A DNA stretch of 7,156 nt, taken from positions 1 to 7,156 of the forward strand of contig JAOUOM010000096.1 of assembly GCA_029880385.1 (NCBI GenBank), in the 5' to 3' direction. The position numbers and the translations under genes are program-made. Of this stretch, positions 5,604 through 7,156 are shown piece after piece. The notes beneath the pieces are model-generated. The model had not been told where the DNA came from. It did not search any database and saw only the letters and a list, made by a program, of their open reading frames with translations. Every line of letters begins with the position of its first letter. Positions within the stretch are counted from its first letter, which is position 1. The DNA is from Cyclobacteriaceae bacterium (lineage in GTDB: Bacteria; Bacteroidota; Bacteroidia; Cytophagales; Cyclobacteriaceae).

Positions 5604-6842
5604 ATGGATTTAATTGAAAATATACGGGAAGGACTAAAGTCAATCCAGGCAAATTTACTGCGGACCAGCTTAACGGCTGCCATTATCGCCATAGGCATTA
5701 CGTCGTTGGTTGGTATTCTTACCGCCATTGATGGGATACAGGCCGGGATCAACGATAGTTTCTCAAACCTCGGTGCCAATACCTTTGATATTGAGCGAAA
5801 GCGGGTAGACCGGGGTTCCGACGAAGGGAAAAAAGCCAAAGTACACCCTCCGCTCAAGTACGAAGAGTTGGTCACCTTTAAGGAGAAATATGATGGGCCG
5901 GGCGATATCAGCCTTAATGTAATGGTTACGTTCAATGCGGAATTAAAAAACGGATCGAAAGTGACGAACCCCAATATTCTGGTAAGGGGAGGTGATGAAA
6001 ATTTTTTGATTGCAGATGGGTATGATATAAAAGAGGGACGAAGTTTTTCATCAACGGAAATCACCAACGGATCCTATTCTGTGATTATTGGAAATGACGT
6101 AAGGGATGCTTTGTTTGACCGGAACGAAAGCCCGGTCGGGAAAAAAATCAGTATTCTGGGTGCCAAATTCAGGGTGATTGGCACACTGGCCGAACAGGGA
6201 GGTGTGAGTGGAAACTCCAACGTGGATCGAACGGTTGTTTTGCCCATAGAAACCGCCCGAATTATTGGAGCCAATCGAAATTTCGGTTATGAAGCAACCG
6301 TTGCCATCGGAGATCCCATGCAGATGGATCATGCCATTGGTATCGCCACCGGGCTGATGCGGGCAATTCGTGGGGATGGTCCCCGTGATGAGGATTCATT
6401 TGAAGTATTCAGAAGCCGGTCGCTGGCTGAGCGGATGGGGGAAATTACGGGTTATTTGCGTGTCGGTGGATTTACCATCGGGTTTATTACCTTGCTGGGA
6501 GCATCCATTGGACTAATGAATATTATGCTGGTATCTGTCACGGAAAGGACGCGGGAGATTGGCGTGAGGAAAGCCCTTGGGGCCACTCCGATGAAAATAC
6601 GGCAGCAATTTATGATTGAAGCCCTGGTCATTTGTCAAATGGGAGGGGTGGCAGGTATTGTCTTGGGAATAATTATCGGAAACCTGATTAATAATTTACT
6701 GGGTTCGGGTAGTTTTATCGTTCCGTGGGTCTGGATCGTTTTTGGCGTGGTGGTGGGTATGCTGGTTGGGTTGATTTCCGGCTCGCTCCCGGCTTTTAAG
6801 GCGTCGCGGTTGGATCCCATAGATGCGTTACGATTTGAATAA
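5604..6842 (+). CDS. MacB/FtsX-type ABC transporter permease, 412 aa
   Basis: The protein has the four-helix MacB/FtsX plan. A cytoplasmic amphipathic start (MDLIENIREGLKSIQANLLR) leads to TM1 at about 22-42. A large periplasmic MacB-type core domain spans about 43-285. TM2 (about 287-309), TM3 (about 340-362) and TM4 (about 374-395) follow. The FtsX-family signature TERTREIGVRKALGA lies at 313-327, and the end PAFKASRLDPIDALRFE is canonical. Such permeases work with a separate MacB/LolD-like ATPase as mechanotransmission machines that move lipoproteins, peptides or drugs across the envelope. They do not form a classical membrane channel. No ATPase gene adjoins it here, so the partner must be encoded elsewhere; the substrate is unknown. 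The N-terminal pattern supports this start. The stop overlaps the apt start by one base, suggesting co-transcription and coupled translation. The length is normal for the family. Confidence 0.93.
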   Translation: MDLIENIREGLKSIQANLLRTSLTAAIIAIGITSLVGILTAIDGIQAGINDSFSNLGANTFDIERKRVDRGSDEGKKAKVHPPLKYEELVTFKEKYDGPGDISLNVMVTFNAELKNGSKVTNPNILVRGGDENFLIADGYDIKEGRSFSSTEITNGSYSVIIGNDVRDALFDRNESPVGKKISILGAKFRVIGTLAEQGGVSGNSNVDRTVVLPIETARIIGANRNFGYEATVAIGDPMQMDHAIGIATGLMRAIRGDGPRDEDSFEVFRSRSLAERMGEITGYLRVGGFTIGFITLLGASIGLMNIMLVSVTERTREIGVRKALGATPMKIRQQFMIEALVICQMGGVAGIVLGIIIGNLINNLLGSGSFIVPWVWIVFGVVVGMLVGLISGSLPAFKASRLDPIDALRFE

Positions 6843-7156
6843 TGGAACTTGAAGAGCGAATTAAATTGATGATCCGGGATGTGCCGGATTTCCCCAAAAA
6901 GGGGATTATTTTTAAAGATATCACTCCTTTGTTGGCCGATCCCGTCCTTTCCCGCAAGATCACGGGGGCCCTTCATCAGCAGTGGAGCCATCAACCACCC
7001 GATGGGGTCATTGGTATCGAATCGAGGGGGTTTATTTTTGGCATGCTACTCGCCCAGTTGTTCAATGTGCCTTTTTATCCCGTCCGAAAGGCTGGCAAAC
7101 TACCGTATATGACCTACAAACATGCGTATGAGCTGGAGTATGGATCGGCCGAAATG
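6842..7156 (+). CDS. apt: Adenine phosphoribosyltransferase, C-terminus missing
   Basis: The first 105 codons are present and the frame runs off the right edge; the family is usually about 170-180 residues. The enzyme makes AMP and pyrophosphate from adenine and PRPP, a cytosolic purine-salvage step. The diagnostic N-terminal block is IRDVPDFPKKGIIFKDITPL at 11-30. ESRGF at 60-64 and RKAGKLP at 82-88 match the family's conserved segments around the active site. The PRPP-binding loop (usually VDDxLATGGT) would lie beyond the window, so it cannot be checked. The ATG overlaps the permease stop as TAATG and lies in a different frame, which implies reinitiation or coupling. No separate promoter is evident in the end of the permease gene. 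The next Met, M10, would remove part of the conserved start, so the first ATG is preferred. Confidence 0.97.
   Translation, partial: MELEERIKLMIRDVPDFPKKGIIFKDITPLLADPVLSRKITGALHQQWSHQPPDGVIGIESRGFIFGMLLAQLFNVPFYPVRKAGKLPYMTYKHAYELEYGSAEM

Noticed and set aside
5561..6067. Open minus-strand frame of 168 codons inside the permease
   Set aside because: It lies antisense to the conserved N-terminal half of the permease, and its translation is Ser/Pro/Phe-rich without domain features.
1..7156. Mobile elements, CRISPR arrays, tRNA, defence systems
   Set aside because: No transposase, integrase, spaced direct repeats, tRNA-like cloverleaf or nuclease/toxin genes were seen on either strand.

Overview
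The window reads as a stretch of a Bacteroidota chromosome (moderate GC, AT-rich spacers). Three things support this. Two gene starts carry the Bacteroidota-type -7 box TAnnTTTG, and most starts are preceded by A/T-rich leaders rather than clear Shine-Dalgarno sites. The gene set is also typical of the phylum: a secreted BNR/sortilin-like repeat protein, a short RRM RNA-binding protein with a Gly-rich tail, and an exported family often labelled 'asparagine synthetase B'. I cannot place it below phylum; Cytophagales- or Saprospiria-like is a guess.

Left part, all on the minus strand. The N-terminal 427 codons of a large exported BNR-repeat protein run off the left edge. Next come a 95-aa RRM protein with its own terminator, a 58-aa protein with two CxxC knuckles (1846-2022), a spacer of about 250 bp, and an exported acidic lipocalin-like protein.

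Centre. A divergent 162-bp spacer carries the ffh promoter and two abutting palindromes. ffh (SRP54) follows on the plus strand and ends tail-to-tail against a minus-strand exported protein of 420 aa. That protein has features of a class I glutamine-amidotransferase-like fold and none of true asparagine synthetase. The ffh terminator U-tract lies inside the end of this opposing gene and encodes its Lys-rich tail on the other strand.

Right part, plus strand. A MacB/FtsX-type ABC permease starts a few bases after a perfect -7 box, so its mRNA may be leaderless. Its stop overlaps the start of apt (adenine phosphoribosyltransferase) as TAATG; apt runs off the right edge. The permease has no ATPase gene beside it in the window.

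The genes do not form one pathway: SRP targeting, purine salvage and envelope/export functions lie side by side. I see no mobile element, CRISPR array, rRNA, tRNA or defence system. The most notable points are the function of the 420-aa family, the small Cys-rich gene, the overlapping terminator/coding arrangement and the possible leaderless permease transcript.
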